Counted from the first letter of the stretch, positions 25,377 through 35,578 are shown. The stretch: 64,000 nucleotides of DNA from Ascidiimonas aurantiaca (GCF_037646345.1 NZ_JBBEWR010000006.1:124001-188000), one strand, 5' to 3'. A program made the numbers and translations. The notes: a model not told the origin generated them from the letters alone.

Positions 25377-26810
25377 CTAAAAATCTGCATTTTGCGGGGT
25401 TCTCGGGAAAGGTATCACATCCCGTATATTGGTCATACCGGTAACAAATTGTACCAGCCTTTCAAAACCCAGCCCGAAACCGCTGTGTACTGCCGTACCA
25501 AATTTGCGAAGCTCCAGATACCACCACAACTCTTCTTCATCAATATCAAGGTCGGCAATTTTCTGTTTAAGTACTTCATACCGCTCTTCTCGTTGTGAAC
25601 CGCCCACGATCTCTCCAATTCCGGGAAACAGAATATCCATTGCTCTCACGGTTTTGCCATCTTCGTTTAGGCGCATATAAAAAGCTTTTATATTGGCAGG
25701 GTAATCAAAAAGTATTACCGGGCACTTAAAGTGCTTTTCTACCAGGTAGCGTTCATGTTCACTTTGAAGATCTGCACCCCACCCTTCAATAACGTATTGA
25801 AACTTCTTCTTTTTATTGGGTTTTGAGTTTTTTAATATATCGATAGCTTCGGTATAACTTACTCTTTTAAAATGATTGTCAAGAACAAACCTCAATTTTT
25901 GAATAAGGGTCATTTCACTTCGTTCCTGTTGGGGTTTTCCTTTTTCTTCATCGGCGAGTCTTTTTTCAAGGAAAACAAGGTCATCTTTACAATGATCGAG
26001 AACGTATTGAATAACGTATTTTATAAAGTCTTCTGCCAGGTCCATATTTCCTGCCAGATCAATAAAAGCTACTTCTGGTTCTATCATCCAGAATTCGGCC
26101 AGGTGTCTTGACGTATTTGAGTTTTCGGCCCTGAAAGTGGGGCCAAAGGTGTAAACCTTGCCAAGTGCCATTGCAAAGTTTTCGGCTTCCAATTGGCCGG
26201 AAACGGTAAGATTGGTTTCTTTTCCGAAGAAATCCCGGGAAAAATCAACCGATCCGTCTTCAGTTAATGGAGGGTTTTTGGCATCGAGTGTCGTAACGCG
26301 AAACATTTCGCCTGCGCCTTCTGCATCCGAACCGGTTATGATAGGCGTATGTACGTGAAAAAATCCATTTTTCTGAAAGTAATCATGAACGGCAAATGCC
26401 AGTCTGGACCGTACTCTCATAACAGCACCAAACGTATTGGTGCGTACCCGCAGGTGTGCCTTTTCTCTTAAAAACTCTAACGAGTGTTTTTTAGGTTGTA
26501 TAGGGTATTCTTCGGGGTCTGAATCACCAAGAACAGTAAGTTCACTGACCTGTATTTCAATTTTTTGACCTTTTCCCTGGCTTTCTACCAGTGTGCCTTT
26601 TACCTCTATAGCCGCTCCCGTGGTTATGCGTTTAAGAAGCGATTCGTCAAACGTATCGAAATCTACAACACATTGAATATTATGAATGGTAGAACCATCA
26701 TTTAAAGCTATAAAACGATTACTTCTAAAGGTACGCACCCAGCCTTTTATTAACACTTCTTCTAGAATAGTTCCTTTTTCGAGTAGTTCAATAACGTTGT
26801 ATTCCTTCAT
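25377..26810 (-). CDS. asnS: Asparaginyl-tRNA synthetase
   Basis: 477 residues from the ATG at 26808-26810. The longer frame to 26834 would begin at a TTG overlapping a -7 promoter element. The N-terminal OB-fold anticodon domain (about 5-115) includes GWVRTFRSN. The class II catalytic core has motif 2 FGPTFRAENSNTSRHLAEFW and motif 3 GFGLGFERLVQFVTG, ending IRDVIPFPRTP. It charges tRNA-Asn directly with asparagine. About 280 bp without recognised features separates it from rpoN downstream. Confidence 0.97.
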   Translation of the reverse strand: MKEYNVIELLEKGTILEEVLIKGWVRTFRSNRFIALNDGSTIHNIQCVVDFDTFDESLLKRITTGAAIEVKGTLVESQGKGQKIEIQVSELTVLGDSDPEEYPIQPKKHSLEFLREKAHLRVRTNTFGAVMRVRSRLAFAVHDYFQKNGFFHVHTPIITGSDAEGAGEMFRVTTLDAKNPPLTEDGSVDFSRDFFGKETNLTVSGQLEAENFAMALGKVYTFGPTFRAENSNTSRHLAEFWMIEPEVAFIDLAGNMDLAEDFIKYVIQYVLDHCKDDLVFLEKRLADEEKGKPQQERSEMTLIQKLRFVLDNHFKRVSYTEAIDILKNSKPNKKKKFQYVIEGWGADLQSEHERYLVEKHFKCPVILFDYPANIKAFYMRLNEDGKTVRAMDILFPGIGEIVGGSQREERYEVLKQKIADLDIDEEELWWYLELRKFGTAVHSGFGLGFERLVQFVTGMTNIRDVIPFPRTPQNADF

Positions 26811-26831
26811 CTCACGGTATTTATGAAGTTG

Positions 26832-26839
26832 CAAAGATA
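26832..26839 (-). promoter_or_regulatory. -7 promoter element for asnS
   Basis: TATCTTTG on the minus strand, 22 bases upstream of the asnS ATG. It sets the start at 26810. Confidence 0.5.
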
Positions 26840-27032
26840 AATGTTTGCTTGAAATGTAGGGTAAAATTATGAGACAAGATATAAGGTGTGAAACGGGTGG
26901 GTTAAATAGCGTGTATGAAGTATGAAATAGGGGAAAATGCCCCTTCTTTAAATGCTACTCATTTTATAGTTTTGAAGTGCTATTAATCAATTGGCCCTTC
27001 TACATTAAAATTTAGTAGGTTTGGGGGAACCT

Positions 27033-27070
27033 AAAAGGCCTGTACAGAGATGTTTTCTCTGGCAGGCTTT
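27033..27070 (-). terminator. Terminator of the RND exporter gene
   Basis: On the minus strand AAAGCCTGCCAGAGA, a short loop, TCTCTGTACAGGCCTTTT forms an imperfect hairpin ending in a T-run, eight bases after the stop codon at 27078. Confidence 0.7.
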
Positions 27071-27077
27071 TACTATT

Positions 27078-29474
27078 TTAATTAATACGCTCCTCAGTTT
27101 CTTCTTCGGTAAGAATATTAAAGTTGGGTTCTTTAAGAACCTGCTTATTGGCAATATTACGCTCAAGCGACAACAGTAAAGAAGGTAATAAAATTAAATT
27201 TGCGAGCATTGCAAACATCAATGTGGCCGAAACGAGCCCACCCAACGCTACGGTACCTCCAAAACTGGAGATCATAAAGACTGAGAACCCGAAAAACAAT
27301 ACTATGGAGGTATAAAACATACTTACTCCGGTTTCTCGAAGGGCTGCATATACCGATTTTCGTATTTTCCAACGATTCTCTGTGAGTTCCTGTCGGTATT
27401 TAGCCAGAAAATGTATAGTGTCGTCCACAGAAATACCAAAAGCAATGCTAAAGACGAGAATGGTTGACGGTTTTATCGGGATTCCTACAAACCCCATAAC
27501 GCCGGCAGTAACTACCAGTGGAAAAAGGTTGGGTATAAGTGAGATAATGATCATTTTAAACGATCTGAACATATAGGCCATGAACAGAGAGATAAGTACG
27601 ATGGCCAGTGCCAGAGATAAAATAAGATTTCTAACGAGGTATTTGGTGCCTTTGGTAAAAAGATAAGCTTTACCGGTTATAGTAACGTCATAGCGCTCTT
27701 TAGGTAATACTTTTTTAATTTTTTGTTCAAGATCTTCTTCAATACGTTCCATTCTGTCTGTGCCAATATCTTTCATAAAGGTGGTAATACGGGCAGTTTG
27801 TCCGGAGCTATCTACAAAACTTTGCAGCAGATCTACATTACCTGAAGATTTTTGAGCATAGGAGAGAATGAAGTTTTTTTCCAAGTTGGTGGGTAACTGG
27901 TAATAGTCAGGATTTCCGTTGTAATACGCCTGCTTGGAATATTTAATGAGATTGGTTATGGAAATAGGGTTGGACAGTTCCGGGGTATCCCGGATCAGGC
28001 CCTCTACTTCGTCCATACGGTTCAATGTAGGCAATTTAAGGACACCATTTCTTTTGCGGGTATCAATCATAATCTCTAAAGGCAACACACCGTTAAACTC
28101 TTCTTCAAAAAACCGAATATCTTTTACAAATTCGGAGTTTTTAGGCATGTCCTCTATAAGGCTTCCTGAAATATTGATGCGATAAATACCTATGATGCTG
28201 GCTACCAGTAAAAATACGGATATAACATAGACCGATATACGATAATTTTTAACGGTATTTTCCATCCAGTTTACGAAACCTCCAATCCATCTTTTATTTA
28301 AATGTTTAAGATGTTTTGTTTTGGGAAGGGACATGAAACTGTAAACAATGGGGATGATAAGCAGGGAAAGAATGAAAATGACCAGAATATTGATTGAGGC
28401 AACAATACCAAACTCTTTGAGGAGCTTACTTTCTGTAATGATAAAGGTAGCAAACCCACCGGCTGTGGTGGTATTGGTCATTAATGTGGCATTTCCGATT
28501 TTTGAGATCACTCTTTGGAGGGATTTTGCCTGATTTCCGTGTTTTTTTACTTCCTGTTGGTATTTATTGATAAAAAATATACAATTGGGAATACCAATTA
28601 CAATGATAAGCGGGGGTATAAGTGCTGTGAGTACAGTGATCTCGTAACGTAACCATCCAAGTATGCCGAAGGCCCACATAACGCCAACCATTACTACAAT
28701 CATGGAAATAAAGGTGGCTCTGAAAGACCGGAAGAAAAAGAAAAATATAAGTGAAGTAACCAAAAGAGCAGCGGCGATAAAAACGCCAATTTCATCAACA
28801 ATGGTTTGTGCATTAAGGGTGCGTATGTAGGGCATACCTGATACACGTACTTCGAGGCCGGTTTCGGCCTCAAATGTTTTGATAAGCGGAATGAAGTCAT
28901 TAAACACAAAATCCTTACGTACTGATGTGTTTACGATGTCTTTATCGAGATATACGGCGGTTCGTATGGTTTTATTGTCTGCGCTATAGAGCAGGTCTTC
29001 ATAGATGGGTAGATCTTCAAAAAGTGTACTTTTAAGCTGCTCGATCTCTTCACGGGCCTTCACGGGGCCATTCATAAAAGGTTGTAGTGCAAATTCCTGA
29101 TTAACGGTGTCTTTGGTGAGTAGCTTAAGGTTTTCAGTAGATAGTACAAGATCTACTTCGGGAAAAGCATTTAGTTGTTTGCTTAACCGGTTCCATCGGT
29201 TAAAGTTATCAGGTGAAAAAAGGGCACTGTCTTTTACGGCGAGAACGATCAGGTTACCTTCTTCGCCAAAAACGTTGAGAAACTGGTTGTAGGCAACATT
29301 AACAGGATGATCATCCGGCAGGAGATTGGCTTCTGTGTATGTAAACTGCATGTGTTTCCACTTTGTGCCGAGAAATATGGTCATACTTACTAAAGCCACC
29401 AAAATAAGAATCCGGTTTCGTAAAATGATCCTCGCTATACCCGCCCAAAAGCTTGTGTTAAACCAAGTTGTCAT
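27078..29474 (-). CDS. RND/MMPL family exporter
   Basis: 798 residues from the ATG at 29472-29474. An upstream TTG reading is excluded because it lies in the -7 element TAACTTTG. There are twelve predicted membrane helices in two sets of six, each preceded by a large periplasmic loop, plus sterol-sensing-like helices containing FSIAFGISVDDTIHFLAKY, with the acidic proton-relay residues in GISVDDT. It is smaller than AcrB-type pumps and resembles the hydrophobe or lipid exporter (MmpL/HpnN-like) branch. No membrane-fusion or TolC partner is adjacent. The substrate is unknown, possibly a lipid. Confidence 0.9.
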   Translation of the reverse strand: MTTWFNTSFWAGIARIILRNRILILVALVSMTIFLGTKWKHMQFTYTEANLLPDDHPVNVAYNQFLNVFGEEGNLIVLAVKDSALFSPDNFNRWNRLSKQLNAFPEVDLVLSTENLKLLTKDTVNQEFALQPFMNGPVKAREEIEQLKSTLFEDLPIYEDLLYSADNKTIRTAVYLDKDIVNTSVRKDFVFNDFIPLIKTFEAETGLEVRVSGMPYIRTLNAQTIVDEIGVFIAAALLVTSLIFFFFFRSFRATFISMIVVMVGVMWAFGILGWLRYEITVLTALIPPLIIVIGIPNCIFFINKYQQEVKKHGNQAKSLQRVISKIGNATLMTNTTTAGGFATFIITESKLLKEFGIVASINILVIFILSLLIIPIVYSFMSLPKTKHLKHLNKRWIGGFVNWMENTVKNYRISVYVISVFLLVASIIGIYRINISGSLIEDMPKNSEFVKDIRFFEEEFNGVLPLEIMIDTRKRNGVLKLPTLNRMDEVEGLIRDTPELSNPISITNLIKYSKQAYYNGNPDYYQLPTNLEKNFILSYAQKSSGNVDLLQSFVDSSGQTARITTFMKDIGTDRMERIEEDLEQKIKKVLPKERYDVTITGKAYLFTKGTKYLVRNLILSLALAIVLISLFMAYMFRSFKMIIISLIPNLFPLVVTAGVMGFVGIPIKPSTILVFSIAFGISVDDTIHFLAKYRQELTENRWKIRKSVYAALRETGVSMFYTSIVLFFGFSVFMISSFGGTVALGGLVSATLMFAMLANLILLPSLLLSLERNIANKQVLKEPNFNILTEEETEERIN

Positions 29475-29492
29475 GCCATTCTTTTTCAGGGG

Positions 29493-29500
29493 CAAAGTTA
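29493..29500 (-). promoter_or_regulatory. -7 promoter element for the RND exporter
   Basis: TAACTTTG on the minus strand, 18 bases upstream of the ATG at 29474. The apparent TTG start of the longer frame lies within it. Confidence 0.45.
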
Positions 29501-29522
29501 GAAAAAATGAAGGGGAAGCTAC

Positions 29523-32042
29523 CTAAAAACCCAAACTAAAATTAAAAGTGAATTTAAATGAAAAATTATTGTCAAATCCTTGCAGTCTGTAAGGGCCATA
29601 CCGGTAAAATGTGCTTATACCAAAGCCTTTAAAAAGGCGATTAAGTTCAATACCACTTTCATAATACCCTTTTTCAAGAGAATTAAATGTGAAGTCCAGA
29701 TGCCGGTCGGTATTGTTCACATCGCCAATGGCAAAACGTGACACCAGTACCAGTTCTGGTTTAAACCCCGGGCCTATATCCCACCTTTTAAAAGTATGTC
29801 TTACCTGAAGAGAGAGATAACGGTCTGAAAAGAATTCATTAAAGAACATGGTTTCAAAACTGTTGCGATCGGCTACTGAAAAACGCCGTAGAATGGCATT
29901 GTTTACCGGGTTATTTGGTGATGTGTGAAACAGTTCGGTAATGGGCAGGTCTCCGAAACCAATACCTGCTCTGAGAAGAAATGAGGTTATACCGCGATTT
30001 ACAGGGGTGATCTCATAACTACCTCTGAATGTAAATTTCCAAAAATCGAAATCGGCATCCATGATGTTTTCAAAACCTTTGGTCACCTGAAAGGAAAATT
30101 GCGGAGAGGCTTTTTTTATAGTTTGTTTTCCTTCTTTTGCCAGCATGTACTCGTTATTAGGGGTCCATTCAAAAGCGAGCTGGGCTGTTGCTGTTTTAAA
30201 ATTGTCATAAAACTGATTGTTGTTAAAGAACCGATAATCAAACGTAGGGTTTACATCACTTTTATTGAGTTGCAGGCGGGTCTTAAATTTTGCTGTAAGG
30301 TCATGTTCCAGATAAGCGCTGAGGGTTTTGTGCTTGTGAAACAGCAATATATTAAACAAACGGGGTTCAAACACATAAAATGCTCTCCCATCTGTAATAA
30401 AAGGAGCTGCACCGGTCTCCATCAGGTCATCGGTGTACATAAAGCCCAGCCAACTGTTATAATACCGGTTCAGTCTCGCGGCAGCGCCCAGGCCGTACTT
30501 AAAGTCTTTGTCCTTAAAACCGTAAATACCATAAGCACTTAACCGGTAAACACTTGAAAAATTATCGTTGGTTACTACCCCCACACCCGGTTTGAAACCT
30601 TCAAAGTTGTTGTATTTTATTAAGTAGCGCAGGTCAAAATCTACAGGGCCGGTATAGAGGTAGCCCTGGAATAATTTACGTACGAAGCCTAATTTGTCTT
30701 CTGCATCTATCGCTTCTGTGATGCTATCTACGTAACGATAGGTTTCTTTTTCTCTGGGTGTTAGTGCAAGAGGCCGGAATGTGTTCCAGAACTCTTCGTT
30801 TTGGGAGGAAACCTTTTCATCAATTTCCATGGAGAGCCCTCTTCCTCTAATTTTTACCGGGGTGTTAAGGGTAATGTCAAAATTACTTTCTACAATAGAT
30901 AGACCTATTTCGTCGGTACTGTTCTGCGGGTTGCTATGTACGATCCTGGGGTTCTCATTATCAGTATCACTGTTTAAAATGACGGCACCTCCAAACAAAG
31001 GAGGACTTTTTTTGCCTTTTCCTTTTTGTATCTGTATGGTTCTTTGTACGGGGAACCAGGTATCCTCATTTGAAAAATACTTAAAAGACTGTTGGGCCTT
31101 TATATTCACCAGGCCTTTAAGCTGCGCTATGGCTTTTTGAATGGCTCCGGTTTTGGCATCTATATATAAAACACCTTCCAGAGTAGTGTAAGGCTTTCGT
31201 TTTTTGGGAAAGTAATAAATCATGTATCCTTCACGTCCCTGAGTCTCTACCGTATCCAGTATGCGGTAATTAAATGTGTTTAAAGCGTTACTGGCGAGAG
31301 GAGCAGTAAAATTGGTTGCCAGTAAGGTATAGGTATTATTATAAAATGAGAAAGACTGAACCTGAAGGGTTAGCAGTTCATACACCGGTTCTTTAAAACC
31401 AGCCATTCGCGAGGCCAGCACATTTTCTCTCCTTCCTTTTTGTTGGGTAAAAACATATTCTGATACTTTTTCGCTCATATAAAGATGCGAACGAAGAAGG
31501 GTTTTCTTGAGCTCATAGTTGGTAGAGTCAACAGATGATAATTTGAGTTTCCCATTTTTACGAATAAACACAGAATCAATCTCAGCATTTATAGAATCAG
31601 GATTGGCGGTTACCAGAAGTTTGGTATAGGCATTGAAACGAAAACTTTTAAGTTTTTCTTCTGGATTGTTTTCTGCTCGTTTGTTTATGGCATTGCGAAT
31701 AATGGCAAGTGCTCTTAAATCGGTTGCGGTAAGTGTTACTTCCTGTAACTGCTGTATATCGCTTTCAAGTTGTATATGGTAAAAGCGTATATTACTATCA
31801 ATAGGCACAGTTATTTTTTTGTAGCCAATATAACTCACGGTAAAATGAGTGAGTGCAGGGGTTTTTTGCAGAGTGAAGTTCCCGTCTGCATCGGTAATGG
31901 TACCGGTACCTGTATTTGTAACTATATTTGCAAAAGGAAGAGGGGAGTCGTTTTTTCCGCCGGTAATTGTACCGGTATAGATTTCCTGGGCAAAAGCCAC
32001 CATAGCCTGCAGGCAGATAAATAAGAAAAGGCTGCTGCGCAT
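29523..32042 (-). CDS. DUF5686 outer-membrane protein with carboxypeptidase-like regulatory domain
   Basis: 839 residues. A signal peptide ending MVAFAQ is followed by a CarboxypepD_reg-like beta-sandwich (about 20-105; GTITGGKNDSPLPFANI, GTGTITDADGNFTL). The remaining ~700 residues, ending in aromatic-terminated beta-strands (FKFTFNFSLGF), predict a large outer-membrane barrel of the DUF5686 type seen across Flavobacteria. There is no plug or TonB box, so it is not a normal TonB-dependent receptor. The function of the family is not established. It precedes the RND exporter by a short gap; a transport link is speculative. Confidence 0.88.
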   Translation of the reverse strand: MRSSLFLFICLQAMVAFAQEIYTGTITGGKNDSPLPFANIVTNTGTGTITDADGNFTLQKTPALTHFTVSYIGYKKITVPIDSNIRFYHIQLESDIQQLQEVTLTATDLRALAIIRNAINKRAENNPEEKLKSFRFNAYTKLLVTANPDSINAEIDSVFIRKNGKLKLSSVDSTNYELKKTLLRSHLYMSEKVSEYVFTQQKGRRENVLASRMAGFKEPVYELLTLQVQSFSFYNNTYTLLATNFTAPLASNALNTFNYRILDTVETQGREGYMIYYFPKKRKPYTTLEGVLYIDAKTGAIQKAIAQLKGLVNIKAQQSFKYFSNEDTWFPVQRTIQIQKGKGKKSPPLFGGAVILNSDTDNENPRIVHSNPQNSTDEIGLSIVESNFDITLNTPVKIRGRGLSMEIDEKVSSQNEEFWNTFRPLALTPREKETYRYVDSITEAIDAEDKLGFVRKLFQGYLYTGPVDFDLRYLIKYNNFEGFKPGVGVVTNDNFSSVYRLSAYGIYGFKDKDFKYGLGAAARLNRYYNSWLGFMYTDDLMETGAAPFITDGRAFYVFEPRLFNILLFHKHKTLSAYLEHDLTAKFKTRLQLNKSDVNPTFDYRFFNNNQFYDNFKTATAQLAFEWTPNNEYMLAKEGKQTIKKASPQFSFQVTKGFENIMDADFDFWKFTFRGSYEITPVNRGITSFLLRAGIGFGDLPITELFHTSPNNPVNNAILRRFSVADRNSFETMFFNEFFSDRYLSLQVRHTFKRWDIGPGFKPELVLVSRFAIGDVNNTDRHLDFTFNSLEKGYYESGIELNRLFKGFGISTFYRYGPYRLQGFDNNFSFKFTFNFSLGF

Positions 32043-32094
32043 GAACGTGTTTATGAGGAAAACGGAATTTTGTGTGTAATGTTACAAAAAATAT

Positions 32095-32122
32095 AAAAAC
32101 GGCCTTTAAAAGCCGCTTTTAT
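32095..32122 (-). terminator. Terminator of the pyrH-frr unit
   Basis: Minus strand AAAAGCGGC ... GCCGTTTTT hairpin, starting 17 bases after the frr stop codon. Confidence 0.7.
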
Positions 32123-32138
32123 TTTATAGAAAGTTTAA

Positions 32139-32693
32139 CTACACGGTCATAATTTCTTTTTCCTTGGCTATAAGCAGGGTATCTACTTTTTCAATAAAGG
32201 AATTGGTGAGTTGCTGTACATCGACCTCTGTATTTTTGGCGAGGTCTTCAGAGATATCCAGCTTTTTGATTTCCTTATTAGCTTCCTGTCTGGCATTGCG
32301 AATACTTACTTTGGCATCTTCGGCTTCACCTTTGGCTTGTTTTACAAGCTCTCTACGGCGTTCTTCCGTTAATGGAGGTACGTTAATAATGATCATTTCT
32401 CCATTGTTCATGGGGTTAAAGCCAAGATTGGCAACCATAATAGCTTTTTCTATGGTTTGCAGCATGGATCTTTCCCAGGGTTGAACGGACAGGGTACGCG
32501 CATCGGGAGTGTTTACATTAGCTACCTGGCTTAGCGGGGTCTGGGAGCCGTAGTAATCAACAAAAATACTACCGAGCATAGACGGTGATGCTTTACCGGC
32601 TCGTATATTTGTAAATTCTTTTTCAAGGTGTGAGATCGCCCCATCCATAGACTCTTTCGTGCTGTCAAGTATAAAGTCAATTTCTTCGTTCAT
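32139..32693 (-). CDS. frr: Ribosome recycling factor
   Basis: 184 residues, the usual size. It splits post-termination ribosomes with EF-G. Signature segments are LEKEFTNIRAGKASPSML, VDYYGSQTPLSQVANV, the PWERSM stretch with MLQTIEKAI, NPMNNGEMI and PPLTEERRRELVK. It lies 48 bases downstream of pyrH in the same direction, the common bacterial order, and is followed by a terminator. Confidence 0.98.
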   Translation of the reverse strand: MNEEIDFILDSTKESMDGAISHLEKEFTNIRAGKASPSMLGSIFVDYYGSQTPLSQVANVNTPDARTLSVQPWERSMLQTIEKAIMVANLGFNPMNNGEMIIINVPPLTEERRRELVKQAKGEAEDAKVSIRNARQEANKEIKKLDISEDLAKNTEVDVQQLTNSFIEKVDTLLIAKEKEIMTV

Positions 32694-32741
32694 AATTATA
32701 TGGTAATTAATTAGAATGCCCTATCAAAATATGTTTTCCGG

Positions 32742-33449
32742 TTAAATATTCACTTTGGTGCCTATATTCTCACCGGAAACTACTTTGAAAAGATTTCCTT
32801 TTTTATTCATGTCAAATACTATAATGGGTAACTGGTTTTCCTGGCTTAACGTAAACGCAGTAGTATCCATTACTTTGAGCCCTTTATTAAGTACCTCATC
32901 AAATGATATATGGTCAAATTTTGTGGCAGAAGTATCTTTCTCAGGGTCTGATGTGTAGATCCCATCTACCCGTGTACCTTTTAATATCACATCGGCATCT
33001 ATTTCAACGGCTCTTAAAACGGCAGCAGAATCTGTTGTGAAATAAGGATTTCCAGTTCCTCCGCCAAAAATGACAACTCTTCCTTTTTCAAGGTGTCGTA
33101 TGGCGCGCCTTCTAATAAAAGGTTCGGCTACTTCATTAATTTTTATGGCAGACTGTAAACGGGTTTCCAACCCTTCATCTTCCAGGGCGCTTTGTAAGGC
33201 GAGACCGTTAATAATGGTAGCAAGCATACCCATATGATCGCCCTGTACGCGGTCCATCCCGTTACTGGCCCCGGCTACTCCACGAAAGATATTACCTCCG
33301 CCAATAACAATAGCTACCTGAACACCTCTGTCCATTACTTCTTTGATCTCTTTGGCATATTCTAACAGCCTTTTGGGGTCTATACCGTATTGGCGGTCCC
33401 CCATAAGGGCCTCTCCACTTAGTTTTAAAAGAATTCTCTTGTATTGCAT
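32742..33449 (-). CDS. pyrH: UMP kinase
   Basis: 235 residues of the amino acid kinase family. It phosphorylates UMP to UDP in pyrimidine synthesis. Visible motifs are RILLKLSGEALMG at the N-terminus, IVIGGGNIFRG, DHMGMLATIING, RRAIRHLEKGRVVIFGGGTGNP and FTTDSAAVLRAVEI. Bacterial PyrH is hexameric and regulated by GTP and UTP. It forms an operon with frr. Confidence 0.98.
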   Translation of the reverse strand: MQYKRILLKLSGEALMGDRQYGIDPKRLLEYAKEIKEVMDRGVQVAIVIGGGNIFRGVAGASNGMDRVQGDHMGMLATIINGLALQSALEDEGLETRLQSAIKINEVAEPFIRRRAIRHLEKGRVVIFGGGTGNPYFTTDSAAVLRAVEIDADVILKGTRVDGIYTSDPEKDTSATKFDHISFDEVLNKGLKVMDTTAFTLSQENQLPIIVFDMNKKGNLFKVVSGENIGTKVNI

Positions 33450-33496
33450 TAGAGCACGATACTATGGTTTCGTTGTTTGTTTCAAATAGTCAGGCG

Positions 33497-33504
33497 CAAA
33501 ATTA
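33497..33504 (-). promoter_or_regulatory. -7 promoter element for pyrH-frr
   Basis: TAATTTTG on the minus strand, about 48 bases upstream of the pyrH ATG. The -33 region is weak. Confidence 0.4.
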
Positions 33505-33581
33505 AGGAAAATAATTTTTGGGAGTGATTCGCTTTTCAGATTTATCTACTAAATGAAGAAGATGAGGGCATAATCAGGTAT

Positions 33582-33612
33582 AAAAAAAGCCACAGCAAAG
33601 CTGTGGCCTTTT
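33582..33612 (-). terminator. Terminator of the rplM-rpsI-rpsB-tsf operon
   Basis: GCCACAGC (33589-33596), AAA-type loop, GCTGTGGC (33600-33607), with a T-run on the minus strand, 17 bases after the tsf stop codon. Confidence 0.9.
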
Positions 33613-33628
33613 AAAAAAATATGTTTGG

Positions 33629-34453
33629 CTATCCTAAGGCAACTCTTTCAAAAGCAGTTACTTTAAGGTCTGAATTTACAGATTTCACATAGTTTGCAAC
33701 GCTTTGCTTGTTATCTTTTATATAGTCCTGATTAACGAGTGTATTATCTTTAAAGAAACGCTTTAATTTTCCTTTGGCAATGTTTTCCAGCATTTCTTCG
33801 GGCTTGCCTTCGGCTCTAAGCTGATCTTTAGCAATTTCGATCTCTTTTTCAATAATTGATTGCTCTACTCCGTTTTCGTCAAGGGCTACGGGATTCATAG
33901 CCGCTGCCTGCATGGCAACATTTTTAGCTGCTTCTTCAGCACCGTCTGTTTTTTCAGATAAACCTACCAGGGTAGCGATCTTATTTCCGGCGTGAATATA
34001 CGATCCTACAAAAGGGGCCTCTAGTTTTTTGAAAGCACCGATCTCGATTTTCTCACCAATTACTCCGGTTTGTTCCAGGAGCTTTTCTGAAATGGAAATT
34101 CCATCAAAATCAGCAGCCATAAATGAGTCCAGACTGGAATGCTCTAATGCTTTATCGGCCAGTTGATGAGCCAGTGAAACGAAGCTTTCGTTTTTGGCAA
34201 CAAAGTCAGTCTCACAATTAAGTGAAATGATAACTCCTTCACTTTGAGAGTCGTTTACTTTTGCAATGACAGCACCTTCTGAAGATTCTCTGTCTGCTCT
34301 GTTGGCAGCAACTTTCTGTCCTTTTTTACGAAGTATTTCAATGGCTTTATCAAAGTCGCCATTGGCTTCTACAAGTGCCTTTTTGCAGTCCATCATACCG
34401 GCACCGGTTGCTTGTCTTAATTTATTAACGTCTGCGGCGGTAATATTTGCCAT
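33629..34453 (-). CDS. tsf: Elongation factor Ts
   Basis: 274 residues. It is the guanine-nucleotide exchange factor for EF-Tu. The N-terminal UBA-like domain has VNKLRQATGAGMMDCKKALVEANGDFDKAIE, and the core has NCETDFVAKNESF and VALG near the ends. It follows rpsB by 91 bases in the conserved rpsB-tsf pair and is closed by a strong terminator. Confidence 0.98.
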   Translation of the reverse strand: MANITAADVNKLRQATGAGMMDCKKALVEANGDFDKAIEILRKKGQKVAANRADRESSEGAVIAKVNDSQSEGVIISLNCETDFVAKNESFVSLAHQLADKALEHSSLDSFMAADFDGISISEKLLEQTGVIGEKIEIGAFKKLEAPFVGSYIHAGNKIATLVGLSEKTDGAEEAAKNVAMQAAAMNPVALDENGVEQSIIEKEIEIAKDQLRAEGKPEEMLENIAKGKLKRFFKDNTLVNQDYIKDNKQSVANYVKSVNSDLKVTAFERVALG

Positions 34454-34544
34454 TGTGATATCTGATTTTTATGAGTTAGTTACTGCAAAATAAATTCTAA
34501 AATAACAGCTTTGTTATGCACTAACTTTATGTAATGGTTATTAA

Positions 34545-35408
34545 TTAATTATCTTCTTTTTTTTCAGTAGCGGGCGCGGGTGCTTCACTTTCTGTAGCTG
34601 TCGCTACGGGAGCTTCGGCTTCTTTGTTAGCTTCGGCTTTTTTGGATGCTTCTGCTTTGGCTGGTGCTTCTTTAGCAGGTGCTTCACTTTCTGTAGCAGC
34701 CGCATTTTCTTTATCGGCTTTTCGCTCGCTTAGCCCTTCTGCTATGGCAGAGGTGACATGGGTGAGGATGCTCTCAATAGATTTTGATGCATCATCATTT
34801 GAGGGAACTACATAATCGATCTCTCTGGGATCTGAGTTGGTGTCCACCATTGCGAAAATAGGAATGTTTAATTTTTGAGCTTCTTTTACTGCAATGTGTT
34901 CGCGCATGGTATCAACTACAAAAAGGGCTCCCGGTAAACGGGTCATATCGGCAATAGAGCCCAGGTTTTTTTCCAGTTTGGCTCTTAAACGATCGATTTG
35001 TAATTTTTCTTTTTTCGAAAGGGTGTCAAAAGTACCGTCTTTTTTCATCTTGTCGATAGACGTCATTTTCTTAACGGCTTTTCGTATGGTCACGAAATTG
35101 GTGAGCATACCTCCGGGCCATCTTTCGGTAATGTAAGGCATATTTACACCTGCTGCTTTATCAGCCACGATATCTTTTGCCTGTTTTTTAGTAGCAACGA
35201 AAAGTATCTTTCTTCCGGATGCTGCAATTTTTTTGAGAGCTTCATTTGCCTCTTCAAGCTTCGCAGCGGTTTTGTAGAGATTGATAACGTGTATCCCGTT
35301 TCGCTCCATGTATATATAAGGGGCCATGTTGGGATTCCACTTTCGGGTGAGGTGACCAAAGTGTACACCTGCATCTAGTAATTCTTTTACTTCTATTTTG
35401 TTTGTCAT
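34545..35408 (-). CDS. rpsB: 30S ribosomal protein S2
   Basis: 287 residues. The conserved core (to about 230) includes LLDAGVHFGHLTRKWNPNM, RWPGGMLTNF and PGALFVVDTMREHIAVKEA with NSDPREIDYVVPSNDDA. The last ~55 residues are an Ala/Glu/Lys-rich low-complexity tail built from APAKEAPAKAEA-type units, longer than in most bacteria but seen in Flavobacteria. It lies downstream of rplM-rpsI with a 170-bp gap in which no second promoter was clear. Confidence 0.98.
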   Translation of the reverse strand: MTNKIEVKELLDAGVHFGHLTRKWNPNMAPYIYMERNGIHVINLYKTAAKLEEANEALKKIAASGRKILFVATKKQAKDIVADKAAGVNMPYITERWPGGMLTNFVTIRKAVKKMTSIDKMKKDGTFDTLSKKEKLQIDRLRAKLEKNLGSIADMTRLPGALFVVDTMREHIAVKEAQKLNIPIFAMVDTNSDPREIDYVVPSNDDASKSIESILTHVTSAIAEGLSERKADKENAAATESEAPAKEAPAKAEASKKAEANKEAEAPVATATESEAPAPATEKKEDN

Positions 35409-35578
35409 TTCGTTAATAGTTTACGTTCCGTTGAGATTAGCAATGATCAAGTGGTACCTTTTCGGGAGCCTTCATCATTTGGATGCTAAACTAAATTTTC
35501 GCATTGCGAAACAACGACAACTGGTTTTTCAATAATCAATGAACATCTTAACAGTTATAGATACGTCTAAACTGTAGA

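Noticed and set aside
30099..30542. 147-codon frame antisense to the DUF5686 gene
   Set aside because: Shadow of the barrel-coding gene, with no signal of its own.
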